Positions 17,717-29,028 of a stretch of 64,000 bases of DNA are shown in pieces. The notes beneath the pieces are model-generated. The model saw nothing but the letters and a program-made list of their open reading frames with translations, did not search any database and was not told where the DNA came from. The stretch comes from Sorangium cellulosum. GTDB taxonomy: Bacteria > Myxococcota_A > Polyangia > Polyangiales > Polyangiaceae. The stretch spans positions 7,826,501 through 7,890,500 of the forward strand of contig NZ_CP012673.1 in NCBI RefSeq assembly GCF_002950945.1, in the 5' to 3' direction. Within the stretch, counting starts at the first letter, position 1. Every line of letters starts with the position of its first letter. The translations under genes and the position numbers were made by a program.

Positions 17717-18088
17717 ACCGAACTCCGGTCCCTGTTCTTCTCGCACTCCTCGCAGAACGGCGCCGTGGCCGCGGACAACGCGACCCCCTGCGCCGACGAT
17801 CCGATCATCACCGTCGGACACCCGAGCACGATGAGCCCGCCGTGCTCCATCGGATCCCCGAGCCGCGCCGCCGGCTTGTTGCCGATCAGCACCGACGCCT
17901 CGCCCCTCGATACCTTGTCCGGCGGCCCCACGCACACCGCCATGTCCCCTTCCCGGGCCGCCGGCATGAACCCGATCAGCACCGTCGGCTCCCCCGCCGG
18001 CAATATCGGCCCCCCCCACGTGAGGCACCGGCCCAGGCTCCACCTTGGGGCATACGTGCATGTCCGTCACCCGCGCTGCAGGCGGCAT
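17713..18088 (-). pseudogene. PAAR spike-tip protein, disrupted by one extra base in a G8 run
   Basis: Two frames together give a complete PAAR protein of about 124 residues. The ATG frame supplies MPPAARVTDMHVCPKVEPGP and then reads HVGG into a G-run; the second frame continues PAGEPTVLIGFMPAAREGDM..., with ASVLIGNKPAARLGDP and HGGLIVLGCPTVMIGS, the hallmark repeats of PAAR. Removing one G from the eight at 18010-18017 joins them exactly in register. As given, the product would stop being PAAR after about 26 residues, unless slippage restores the frame or a TTG at 18003 initiates. It ends with a GTGA overlap into the adaptor gene. It could be a sequencing error, an inactive copy, or a phase-variable switch. 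Confidence 0.85.
18010..18017. other. Homopolymer C8 (G8 on the coding strand) at the PAAR frameshift point
   Basis: Eight identical bases inside the PAAR gene, exactly where the reading frame is lost. Seven would restore a full-length protein. Such tracts are typical slipped-strand contingency sites and also typical assembly errors. Confidence 0.9.
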
Positions 18089-18124
18089 CGCCCTCCCCCT
18101 CTCTTCCCTGTCTACATCTACTAT

Positions 18125-20335
18125 CTACTGCCCGATCCCCGTCCTGCTCACGTCGTCCGGCTGCGGCCGCGCCGGCTCCGCCACCTGAGCCTCCCGTGGC
18201 TCCTCCGGCCCCGCCGGGCTGGCGCCGCTGCCCGAGCCGGGCGCCCCACCGCTGTTGATCTTCACCAGATTCCCCTTGATCGTCACCCCACCCGCGTCAA
18301 TCCGGATGAACCCGCCCGGCCCCTTGATGGTCAGATCCGACACCGCCTCGAGCACCAGCGCCGTCCCCGCCTTCAGGTGGATCTCCTGTCCGGCCTCGAG
18401 CGCGTAGTTCTTCCCCACCTTGCCGTGCTGATCGCCTCCGACCGAGAGCGACTGCGTCCCGCTCACCTGCTCGTTCCGGCTCCCGTTCACCTTGAGGTGG
18501 CTGTCCTTCTCGACCAGCTCGCGCTTCTCCTGCTTGATGATGAGGTGCTGCTCGCCGCCGACCCAGAGCAGGAGATCGCCCTCGGTCCGCTCCACCTCGT
18601 CCGCCTTGACGAGCTTGCGAAACGTGCCCTCGACGACCGTCGTCCGGTTCCCCTCGGTGAGCTCCACCCGGTCGCCGCGGGTGAACTCCGCCCGGTTCCC
18701 CTCGGTCACCTCCGTCTCGTTCGCCTTGACCAGCTTCTGCCGGTCGTGGCCGACGGTGATCGTCTCGTCGTTCTTGACCAGCCGGCGCTGGTTCTTCTGC
18801 GCCTGCATGAAGACGAGCTCCTGGCCCGCCAGGTCCTCGAACATGATCTCGTTGAAGCCCCCGCCGCCCATGGAGCTGTTGCTCTTCCACGTGCTGCGCG
18901 TCTTGTGCTCCGGCAGGTTGTAGGGGACCCGATTGTTGCTGTTGAACACGCGCCCGACGATCACCGGCTGATCCGGATCCCCTTCGAGGAAGCCGACCAG
19001 CACCTCCTGGCCGATCCGCGGGATCGCGATCATGCCGAACCCCGTGCCCGCCCAGCCCTGGCTCGCGCGGATCCAGGAGGAGCTACCATCATCGTTCCTC
19101 CCCTCGCGATCCCAGGGGAACTGGACGCGGACCCGCCCGAACTCGTCCGTATGGATCTCCTGCCCCGAGGGCCCCACGACGATGGCGCTCTGCACCCCCG
19201 TGACGTGCGGCTTCGGCGTGTTCTTCAGCGGACGATACGGCACGTCCGCGAAGACGGCGTGGGCGGACTGCGTCCACTCGGTCCCCACGGCCCCGTGGAT
19301 CTGGACGTCCGTCACGAGGAGCTTCTTGCCGGCGGCGAGCGCCGCGTGGGGATGATTGTCGATGGAGAAGACCACGCCGGGCGCGAGGTCGAGGGCGTTG
19401 GTCTCGAACGTGACCGTCCGTTTGGAGACGCGCCGCCCCTCCAGCGCCCGCTCGGCGAGCGCCGCGCCAAACCGCTGGTCGTGGCGCGCGATGCCCTTGT
19501 CGTCGGCGGCCGGCGTGCCGCCGCCCCTCTGCCCCTCGACCAGGAAGGCGCCCGGCTGGTAGTGGTACTGCTCGTACCTGTCCTCGGGCGGAGGCGCCTT
19601 CGGCGCCTGACCGAAGAGCGGGAAGGCCGGGTTGCGGAAATCGTAGTCTCGGACGGTGGTCGCCCCTGGCCGGACCTCATGGGTGATCGCGACGCTGGTG
19701 ACGAACTCCTCCTCGGTGACCTCGTTGGGCGAGTCGACGAACCGGAGCGCCGGCGGCGCGCGGGGCGTCGCCAGGTGGAGCTTGTCGCTCAGCGTCAACA
19801 CCGAGCCGCCCGCCTGGTCGTCAGGATAGGTGAAGGCGATCCCCGCCTCCTCGAGCAACCGGGACAGAAAGGTATAGTCGCTCTCCCCGTACTGGCACCT
19901 GTACTCGAGCTTGGGATACTTGCCGCGGTCGATGCTCCACGTCGGCGTGATGTCCCACTCCGCGAAGAGCCTGTCGGCGATGTCGGGGATCGAGAGGTGC
20001 TGATAGATTCGGTAGTTCTGGCGCTGGGTGAGCAGCCACAACGTCGGGACGATCCGGAGATGGTACGTGGAGAGGCCGGTCGTCTCGGCCTGGAGCTGCT
20101 CGATCTGGCTGCACACGCCCGTCCAGTACCGAGCGCCGGCGGCGGCGAGGGCGAGGCCGTTCGCGACACGGAGGGAGGCCTTCTTGCCGACGATCGATTC
20201 GAGATCGATGTCGGCGTTCGGCGAGCGCGCCATGATCGACAGCGAGAAGAGGCCCGAGATGCTCTCGTGCACATCGAAGCTGCGCACGTCCAGCGATGTC
20301 TCCCCGGACTCGAACGTGAGCTCGATCAGCGGCAT
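18125..20335 (-). CDS. vgrG: VgrG spike protein (TssI), standard form
   Basis: T6SS spike protein of 736 residues. It matches the giant VgrG across its core: SFDVHESISGLFSLSI, QYGESDYTFLSRLLEEAGI, HTDEFGRVRVQFPWDRE, WAGTGFGMIAIPRIGQE, then a needle region with repeats of ETEVTEGNRAEF / DRVELTEGNRT type and a closing IRIDAGGVTIKGNLVKI. It ends soon after a short Pro/Glu-rich tail, with no effector extension. The ATG at 20335 has GAGGTG 6 nt upstream; the frame is open 31 codons further but without support. The following PAAR gene begins 36 bp downstream, the normal VgrG-PAAR-adaptor order. Confidence 0.93.
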   Translation of the reverse strand: MPLIELTFESGETSLDVRSFDVHESISGLFSLSIMARSPNADIDLESIVGKKASLRVANGLALAAAGARYWTGVCSQIEQLQAETTGLSTYHLRIVPTLWLLTQRQNYRIYQHLSIPDIADRLFAEWDITPTWSIDRGKYPKLEYRCQYGESDYTFLSRLLEEAGIAFTYPDDQAGGSVLTLSDKLHLATPRAPPALRFVDSPNEVTEEEFVTSVAITHEVRPGATTVRDYDFRNPAFPLFGQAPKAPPPEDRYEQYHYQPGAFLVEGQRGGGTPAADDKGIARHDQRFGAALAERALEGRRVSKRTVTFETNALDLAPGVVFSIDNHPHAALAAGKKLLVTDVQIHGAVGTEWTQSAHAVFADVPYRPLKNTPKPHVTGVQSAIVVGPSGQEIHTDEFGRVRVQFPWDREGRNDDGSSSWIRASQGWAGTGFGMIAIPRIGQEVLVGFLEGDPDQPVIVGRVFNSNNRVPYNLPEHKTRSTWKSNSSMGGGGFNEIMFEDLAGQELVFMQAQKNQRRLVKNDETITVGHDRQKLVKANETEVTEGNRAEFTRGDRVELTEGNRTTVVEGTFRKLVKADEVERTEGDLLLWVGGEQHLIIKQEKRELVEKDSHLKVNGSRNEQVSGTQSLSVGGDQHGKVGKNYALEAGQEIHLKAGTALVLEAVSDLTIKGPGGFIRIDAGGVTIKGNLVKINSGGAPGSGSGASPAGPEEPREAQVAEPARPQPDDVSRTGIGQ

Positions 20336-20459
20336 CGAATCACCTCGTGCTGTGAGGTCTGGGCCGGGCTCGCACCTTATCCTCGATCCTGGAAATTGTC
20401 CAGCCCGGCAGCAGCGTCGCGCGATCACGGTCGACGGCCGGCGGGGCGTCGGCGACCGC

Positions 20460-20686
20460 TCAGGGCATGACGACGATCACCATGGCCGGCTGGCTCCCCA
20501 CCCAGTCGAACAGCTGCTCCGCGTCAGGCGGGCCGAATTGAAGCTCGATCAACCGCGCCGCGGTGATCGAGCCATGGTGTCCGTCCGGGTCGAGCAGCGG
20601 CAGGGAGGTCGGTCCATAACAGTTCAGCCGCTGCTGGAGGTCTGAACCTCCGGCCCCCTCATTCCGAGCTCGAGCAAGTCGGTCAT
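20460..20686 (-). pseudogene. Small peptidoglycan-binding (PGBD-1) protein with a frameshift
   Basis: A short gene missed by simple ORF calling because its frame changes near 20642. The ATG frame gives MTDLLELGMRGPEVQ and then hits a TGA. The adjacent frame continues DLQQRLNCYGPTSLPLLDPD, GHHGSITAARLIELQFGPPD and ends ...PAMVIVVMP. Joined, this is a classic PGBD-1 pattern (L-x-G-x-RGPEV-x-x-LQ-x-x-LN...DG...G..T...L..LQ) of about 75 residues. One missing base explains it. Position 124 bp upstream of the VgrG on the same strand suggests it heads the T6SS island, perhaps as a cell-wall-targeting cargo or immunity accessory. It may be decayed or a sequencing error. Confidence 0.65.
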
Positions 20687-20879
20687 ATCGAGCTTGTTCG
20701 CGGAATACGTAAATGGTCTGAAGAAGCCAAGCCCCTCACCAGAGCTCGACGGGTCAGTGGTCCTGCGAGCGACTGGGGGATGTGGCTGCGCGAGACGCGC
20801 CGAGAGCTCGACGCAGCATGAAGAAGGTGCTCGTAACTTGGTGGGCAACCAGGCGAAATTCGGCTATATGCCTGCCCCC

Positions 20880-21827
20880 ATGACCCGATCCCGCCTCATC
20901 GCCGGCGCGTTCTTCCTCGCCGGCCACCTCTTCGTGCTCGGCGGCTGCAGCGCCCCCAAGCCGGAGCCCGAGATTGCCTCCTCGGCCCCGCAGAGCGGCT
21001 ACGCCGAGCGTTACCCAGCCGAGCTGCAGGCGACCGCCGCGTCGTTCTCCGAGCGCGAGGACGGCGCGAAGAGCGTGACCGACCAGTTCGGCACGTACCC
21101 GGACCAGCTCAAGGAGCCGGACTGGAAGGTGGTCGTCGAGGTCATCGAGCAGGCCGACGCGTCCGGCCGGAGCTACGACTACGTGGAGCGCGTGCGCGCC
21201 GTGGACGGCGCCCTGGAGTTCTTCAACGACAACAAGGAGGACCTCAGCCGCAAGGTGAGCGGCGCGGCGCAGTACGTCGTCAAGCAGAAGGGCTACGACG
21301 TCGACGTCACCGGCGCGACCTCTCATGCGCTGGAGGAGGGTGTCGAGCGTCAGATCGAGAAGTACGTCCGCGACCGCAACGAGGCGCATCGTCGCATCGA
21401 TCGCCACCGTTCCTCGCTGGGCAAGGAGAACGCCGCCGCGCTGGAGAAGCAGGCCGACGCCGTGGCCTTCGCGAGTTTTGTCGTCCACATCGATCTGGTC
21501 GAGCACAAGCTGCGGCTCCGCCGGATGCTCGAGGAGATGGAGGCGATCAAGGCATCGATCGACGACGCCATTGCCCAGGAGCGCGCCTTCCAGTCATCCG
21601 GCGACCGCACCGACGAGGAGAAGAAGGCGTCCGAGGCGCGCATCGAGGAGCTAGGCCGCAGCAAGGCGATGCTCGACTCGTCCGCGACGCAGGCGAAGGA
21701 GATCGACAAGTCTCTCGAAGAGCGCATCGAGGCGGCCCAGAAGAGCTACCGCGAAGCGCTGGACAAGCTGATCGCGACCCTCCGCAAGAACGCCGGCCTC
21801 CCCCCCGCTCCCTCCCGGGAGGACTGA
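20880..21827 (+). CDS. Coiled-coil lipoprotein of unknown function
   Basis: A 315-residue lipoprotein. The signal MTRSRLIAGAFFLAGHLFVL ends in LGGC. The mature part is highly charged and predicted mostly helical: a region around EVIEQADASGRSYDYVERV is followed by two long heptad-rich stretches, one around RQIEKYVRDRNEAHRRIDRH and one running from the EEKKASEARIEELGRSKAML segment to the end. This suggests an elongated periplasmic coiled coil. I recognise no family. The in-frame ATG four codons upstream (20868) is equally possible; neither has a clear ribosome site. It is divergent from the T6SS island and converges on the giant kinase gene, with a heptamer repeat array between the two stops. 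Confidence 0.75.
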   Translation: MTRSRLIAGAFFLAGHLFVLGGCSAPKPEPEIASSAPQSGYAERYPAELQATAASFSEREDGAKSVTDQFGTYPDQLKEPDWKVVVEVIEQADASGRSYDYVERVRAVDGALEFFNDNKEDLSRKVSGAAQYVVKQKGYDVDVTGATSHALEEGVERQIEKYVRDRNEAHRRIDRHRSSLGKENAAALEKQADAVAFASFVVHIDLVEHKLRLRRMLEEMEAIKASIDDAIAQERAFQSSGDRTDEEKKASEARIEELGRSKAMLDSSATQAKEIDKSLEERIEAAQKSYREALDKLIATLRKNAGLPPAPSRED

Positions 21828-21840
21828 CCTCGGCGTCCTA

Positions 21841-21917
21841 GTCTCCCGTCTCTCGTCCCCCGTCCCCCGTCTCTCGTCTCTCGTCCCCCGTCTCTCGTCC
21901 CCGTCCCTCGTGCTCGT
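21841..21917. repeat. Imperfect heptanucleotide array (GTCTCTC / GTCCCCC)
   Basis: About ten head-to-tail 7-mers of the form GTCTCTC, GTCTCCC or GTCCCCC between the convergent stops of the coiled-coil lipoprotein and the first giant kinase gene. The same kind of heptamer occurs twice more in the window beside the other two giant kinase genes. Confidence 0.85.
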
Positions 21918-21961
21918 TCATCTCCCCGTCCCCGTGCACGCTCTTCCCTCCCCCTCACCTC

Positions 21962-25840
<3,879 letters not shown>

Positions 25841-26049
25841 CTCGGCTCCCCGTGTTACCTGAGATCTCGCATGAGCCGGCTTACACCGGTGAGTAGACGA
25901 ACTCGGCGCCGATCGCCAGCGGCACCCGGCGGGAATGGCGCGGCGCGTCCGTGCTCGAGGCGGCGGGATCGCCGCTCATTCCGGCAACTTCGCCCTCCAG
26001 AGCGGATCGGGCTTGACAAGCCGGGCCGCGGCGGTAGGGCGGACCACCG

Positions 26050-26272
26050 ATGGCCCACGTGCTCAAGCCGCCGGCCCGCCTCTCGTGGTCCCCGGGCCGG
26101 CGGAGCGTCTTCCTTGCCGGCTCGATCGAGATGGGCGCCGCGCCGCCGTGGCAGGTGGAGGTCGAGGCGGCCCTCTCGGACCAGGCGGTATGGTGCAGTG
26201 TGGGTGGACTCGCTCGGCGAGCTCGTCGGGGTGGTGCGGCAGCGCCTCACGGCGGCCTCGACGGGCGGGTGA
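26050..26272 (+). pseudogene. Relic of a nucleoside 2-deoxyribosyltransferase-like gene (middle deleted)
   Basis: Residues 19-40 of the first frame read SVFLAGSIEMG...PWQVEVEAAL, the unmistakable N-terminus of the Nuc_deoxyri_tr2 family. The frame then changes, and the adjacent frame gives RYGAVWVDSLGELVGVVRQR to a TGA, which resembles that family's C-terminus. The ~70 central residues that carry the catalytic region are absent. I read this as an intact gene that lost its middle by deletion. It lies in the gap upstream of the first giant kinase gene, on the opposite strand. Confidence 0.6.
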
Positions 26273-26400
26273 TCGGGCGGGGTGCGCGCCGGGACGTATG
26301 TCCTGCATTTTTGTCACGAGTGGGGCAAAACGCCCGGACGCCGAGCGGGGCGTCACGAATGCTCATCGCGCCGGTTACGGTTTCTTGAACTCGATTGCTG

Positions 26401-26416
26401 TGGCACGTGATGTGCT
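26401..26416 (+). promoter_or_regulatory. Possible sigma-54 type promoter (TGGCAC-N5-GTGCT)
   Basis: TGGCAC at 26401 is followed at the correct distance by GTGC, one mismatch from the TTGC -12 element; GG and GC keep the required spacing. Transcription would begin around 26427, at or just before the ATG at 26429, giving an almost leaderless mRNA. Suggestive only. Confidence 0.35.
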
Positions 26417-26428
26417 CAGTCCCTGGGC

Positions 26429-26695
26429 ATGAAGACGAAGCTGTCCAAGAAACAAAAGAAGAAGCTCAACAAGGTGGGCCGGAAGGTCCTCAAGGCGGCA
26501 GCTGGGGTGTCGAGCCTCGCTGCGGCGTTCGCGGCCGGGGCGTACAGCGGCAGGGCGAAGGGTTACCTGACGAGCGCGGGGCATACGGTGACCAGCAAGG
26601 TGAAGGGCTGGGCGAGCTCGCTCGGGGCATCCAAGCTGGCCAATGGCATCTCGGGGAGAGCTCACCCGGAGGTTGAGCTCATTCAGTCGCCATGA
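26429..26695 (+). CDS. Small basic Lys/Ala/Gly-rich protein
   Basis: An 88-residue protein of unknown family. A strongly basic N-terminus (MKTKLSKKQKKKLNKVGRKV) is followed by a small-residue hydrophobic stretch (AAAGVSSLAAAFAAGAYSG) and then a mixed tail with Thr, Ser, Lys and Trp. It could be membrane-associated or a DNA/RNA-binding basic peptide. Its stop TGA overlaps the start ATG of the next small gene, which supports both being real. A possible sigma-54 promoter lies right upstream. Confidence 0.5.
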   Translation: MKTKLSKKQKKKLNKVGRKVLKAAAGVSSLAAAFAAGAYSGRAKGYLTSAGHTVTSKVKGWASSLGASKLANGISGRAHPEVELIQSP

Positions 26696-26835
26696 AGAAG
26701 AAGACCCGTCGTGCCCTTCGAAGGGCGGTGAAGGCGGTGTCGGCGGCGGCCGCGATGATCGCGGTCGAGACGATCGGCTCCGCCGCAGGAAGCCTGCTGA
26801 GGGACGCGCTGAAGAGGAAGCGACGCGACCGCTGA
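26692..26835 (+). CDS. Tiny basic protein translationally coupled to the previous gene
   Basis: A 47-residue protein overlapping the preceding gene by ATGA. It repeats the design of its neighbour in miniature: Lys/Arg-rich N-terminus (MKKKTRRALRRAVKAV), an Ala-rich hydrophobic core (SAAAAMIAVETIGSAAG) and a basic end (LKRKRRDR). The stop codon lies inside the first of two strong hairpins. No family is recognised; the paired architecture and coupling suggest a two-component small-protein unit. Confidence 0.45.
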   Translation: MKKKTRRALRRAVKAVSAAAAMIAVETIGSAAGSLLRDALKRKRRDR

Positions 26836-26925
26836 TGCGCGCGCTCACCGGCGCGCACATCAGCGGTCGCCGGGCGCGAGACGCTCGTTTCGCCGGTGGT
26901 TTCGCGGCCGAAACGAGCGTCTCGC
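26825..26925 (+). terminator. Two consecutive strong hairpins after the small basic genes
   Basis: Stem 1 pairs 26825-26837 (GCGACCGCTGATG) with 26858-26870 perfectly. Stem 2 pairs 26876-26892 (GCGAGACGCTCGTTTCG) with 26909-26925 perfectly, 17 bp. No U-tract follows, so termination would be stem-driven. They separate the small genes from the SDR gene, whose ATG is 35 bp downstream of stem 2, so stem 2 could also act in its leader. Confidence 0.6.
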
Positions 26926-26959
26926 ACCCGGCGCCGTCCTGGGGTAGGTTCCGCGCCCG

Positions 26960-27793
26960 ATGGATACCCGAACTTACTTCCAGGGAAAGAGCGTTCTCAT
27001 CACCGGCGGCTCGAGCGGCATCGGGCTCTCGTTCGCGAGGCTCGTCGCGGGGTACGGCGCGGCGGTGACGCTGGTCGCGCGCCGCCGGCTCCTCCTCGAG
27101 GAGGCCGCGGTGAACATCCGGCGCGAGCACCCGTCCGCGCGGGTCGACGTCCTGGAGCTCGACATCAGCCGCGCGGACGACGTCGCGCGGGCCATGGAGC
27201 CGATCCTGGCCGCGCGGCCGGTCGACCACCTCATCAACAACGCCGGGACGGTGATGCCGGGGCGGTTCCTGGAGCTCCCGCTCGAGGAGTTCCGGGGGAT
27301 GATGGACGTCAACTTCTTCGGGGCGGTCCACCTGTGCAAGGCGGTGCTGCCGGCGATGGTCGCGCGCGGGAGCGGGCACGTGCTCAACGTGTCGTCGCTG
27401 GCGGGCGTTATCGGCATCTACGGCTACACGCCGTACGCGGCGAGCAAGTTCGCCCTGATCGGGTTCTCGCAGGCGCTGCGCGCGGAGATGTGGCCGCACG
27501 GGGTGCGCGTGAGCGTGTGCATGCCGCCCGACACCGACACGCCGCAGCTCGCGTTCGAGAACCGGTACAAGCCTGCGGAGACGAAGGCCATCGCGGGCAA
27601 CGTGAAGACGCTGGAGCCGGACGTGGTGGCGCGCAGCATGGCCGAGGGCATGGCGCGGGGGCGGTTCGAGATCTACCCCGACGTGGGATCGCGGGTGGGC
27701 GCGATCGCGCAGGGGGTGATTCCGGGGGTGGTCCGGTGGGTGTGCGACAGCGCGCAGCGGAAGGCGGGGGCGCCGGGGGCGGGGGGCGGCTGA
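26960..27793 (+). CDS. Short-chain dehydrogenase, 3-ketodihydrosphingosine-reductase-like
   Basis: A 277-residue NAD(P)-dependent oxidoreductase. Cofactor motif TGGSSGIG is at about residues 15-22, NNAG near 94, the catalytic Ser in NVSSLAG and YAASK for Tyr/Lys. Beyond the general SDR pattern, the segment PPDTDTP...ENRYKPAETKAI is nearly diagnostic for 3-ketodihydrosphingosine reductases, the enzyme that reduces 3-ketosphinganine to sphinganine in sphingolipid synthesis (family knowledge: human KDSR carries the same PPDTDTP...ENR.KP.ET run). Sorangium makes sphingolipids, so the role fits. No serine palmitoyltransferase gene is next to it. The tail is Gly-rich. A hydrophobic helix near 235-255 may anchor it to the membrane. 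Confidence 0.8.
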   Translation: MDTRTYFQGKSVLITGGSSGIGLSFARLVAGYGAAVTLVARRRLLLEEAAVNIRREHPSARVDVLELDISRADDVARAMEPILAARPVDHLINNAGTVMPGRFLELPLEEFRGMMDVNFFGAVHLCKAVLPAMVARGSGHVLNVSSLAGVIGIYGYTPYAASKFALIGFSQALRAEMWPHGVRVSVCMPPDTDTPQLAFENRYKPAETKAIAGNVKTLEPDVVARSMAEGMARGRFEIYPDVGSRVGAIAQGVIPGVVRWVCDSAQRKAGAPGAGGG

Positions 27794-27835
27794 CCCGACG
27801 GGGCGGACCGGGCGGGAGGTGGTGCCCAGTCGCAC

Positions 27836-28081
27836 GCGCCGGCGGGGGGCTGCGCGCGGCGGGGGCGGGTGGGCGCTGGCCAATCGGCAAGACTGGGACG
27901 AGGGAGCTTGCGCAAGGGACACCGCCCGGCATGTCTCCCTTCGGGCCTTGATGACTGAGACGTTATGGTGCGCGCCACACACGGCGCGCCTGGAACGTCT
28001 CGCCCGCTGAAGGCTTATGGTACCTCGGTCGGTGCTCGACGCGCCCACCCGCCCCCGCCGCGCGCAGCCCTCCGCCGGCGC
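27836..28081. repeat. 246-bp element bounded by 41-bp inverted repeats with an inner hairpin
   Basis: The 41 bases at 27836-27876 recur inverted at 28041-28081 with a single mismatch. Inside, GAGACGTT (27957-27964) pairs with AACGTCTC (27994-28001) around a further stem of GCGCGCC. No coding frame is supported. It occupies most of the 490-bp gap between the SDR and the next lipoprotein gene; apart from it and the promoter-proximal part I see nothing there. It may be a MITE-like element or a structured RNA. No clear target-site duplication was found. Confidence 0.65.
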
Positions 28082-28283
28082 TCAGGTGATATCCCCGGGC
28101 GGGTCTCGAGAGGCGTCGGTCGGGCTTGAGAGGTGATGTTTCGGGCACCCGACCGCCGGGAACGTTATGCGGACGGCTCTTCCCGAACATCCGGGTGATC
28201 CACCGGTGCGCACAGGCCTATCCGCCGGGATACGGATTGACGCGTCGGTGCGCCTGGGTAGGGTGCGCGGCGAGGAGGTCCAC

Positions 28284-29015
28284 ATGTCGAGGGGCATTGT
28301 TTCGCGGTTCGCCGCGTTCGGGCTCGCGGTGGCCTGGGCGAGCCTGAGCGTGCCTGGATGCACGATCCGGTTCGTCCCGGGGACGGGAGAGGATGCGGAA
28401 GAGGGTACGGTCGGCGGCGAAGACGGCGACCCGGCGGGCGGAGACGCCACCTTCGGGGAGCCCGAGAAGCCGATGACGGAGGAGGAGCTCGCGGACGAGC
28501 CGTTCGAGGGGACCGATCCGCAGGAGCTCGCCCTGGCCTCCGCGAAGGCTGAGGTCACCACCGCGTTTCTGGCGGTGATGATCGAGTCGCTCGGCCTCGA
28601 TCCGGCGACCGTCGACGAGGCCGCCCTGGCGGAGCTGATGCAGCAGTACATGCCGACAGCCGCGGAGGAGGCGGAAAAGTGGATCGCGACGATCGACCCG
28701 TCCACGCTCGCGCTGGTTCCCCCGTCGCCACAAGAGTGCGACAGGAATTTCGGGTGTCTCACCCCGATCCTGTGTGCCTATGGGTTCGCGCCCGGCAATC
28801 ACCGATGCGATGTGACGGAGTGCGGGGTGGCCAGGTGCTCCCTCTGCCCTCCGTGGATTGCCGAGCAACTGCAGAACATCGTCATCAAGTCGTGGTGCGG
28901 CTATGTCTGCACGCAGGTACGTCCAACGCCGGGCAAAATCGTGGCTTATGCCGCCGCCGGAATCTCCAGGTTCCGAAATTACTACCTCGGACCGATTTGC
29001 GTGGCACCGTGGTGA
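28284..29015 (+). CDS. Acidic lipoprotein with Cys-rich C-terminus, unknown function
   Basis: A 243-residue lipoprotein: MSRGIVSRFAAFGLAVAWAS leads to SVPGC. The N-terminal mature part is very acidic (Glu/Asp/Gly), the middle helical, and the last ~80 residues carry about ten Cys (CDRNFGC, CDVTECGVARCSLCPPW). The Cys spacing suggests a disulfide-stabilised secreted domain, not a family I know. GAGGAGG lies 7 nt upstream of the chosen ATG, which decides this start over an open frame beginning at 28167. The Uma2 gene starts 13 bp after the stop with its own GAGGAGG, so the two form an operon. Confidence 0.75.
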   Translation: MSRGIVSRFAAFGLAVAWASLSVPGCTIRFVPGTGEDAEEGTVGGEDGDPAGGDATFGEPEKPMTEEELADEPFEGTDPQELALASAKAEVTTAFLAVMIESLGLDPATVDEAALAELMQQYMPTAAEEAEKWIATIDPSTLALVPPSPQECDRNFGCLTPILCAYGFAPGNHRCDVTECGVARCSLCPPWIAEQLQNIVIKSWCGYVCTQVRPTPGKIVAYAAAGISRFRNYYLGPICVAPW

Positions 29016-29028
29016 GGAGGCAGCCGCG

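Noticed and set aside
17713..18003. PAAR gene simply starting at the TTG at 18003
   Set aside because: The 26 residues encoded upstream in the other frame (MPPAARVTDMH...) are the typical PAAR N-terminus, so a frameshift explains the data better than a short TTG-initiated gene.
16793..18088. A 431-codon single gene covering PAAR and the adaptor
   Set aside because: Between 17716 and about 18010 this frame is Gly/Arg-rich antisense-like noise, while the adjacent frame carries the conserved PAAR repeats, ending in a GTGA overlap with the adaptor start.
5670..20686. A complete T6SS or contractile-injection apparatus
   Set aside because: Only spike, tip, adaptor and unknown cargo genes are present; no sheath, tube, baseplate, ClpV or membrane-complex genes were found on either strand.
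26375..28048. A long minus-strand frame across the small basic genes and the SDR
   Set aside because: It is Arg/Pro/His-rich and opposite a gene with intact SDR motifs.
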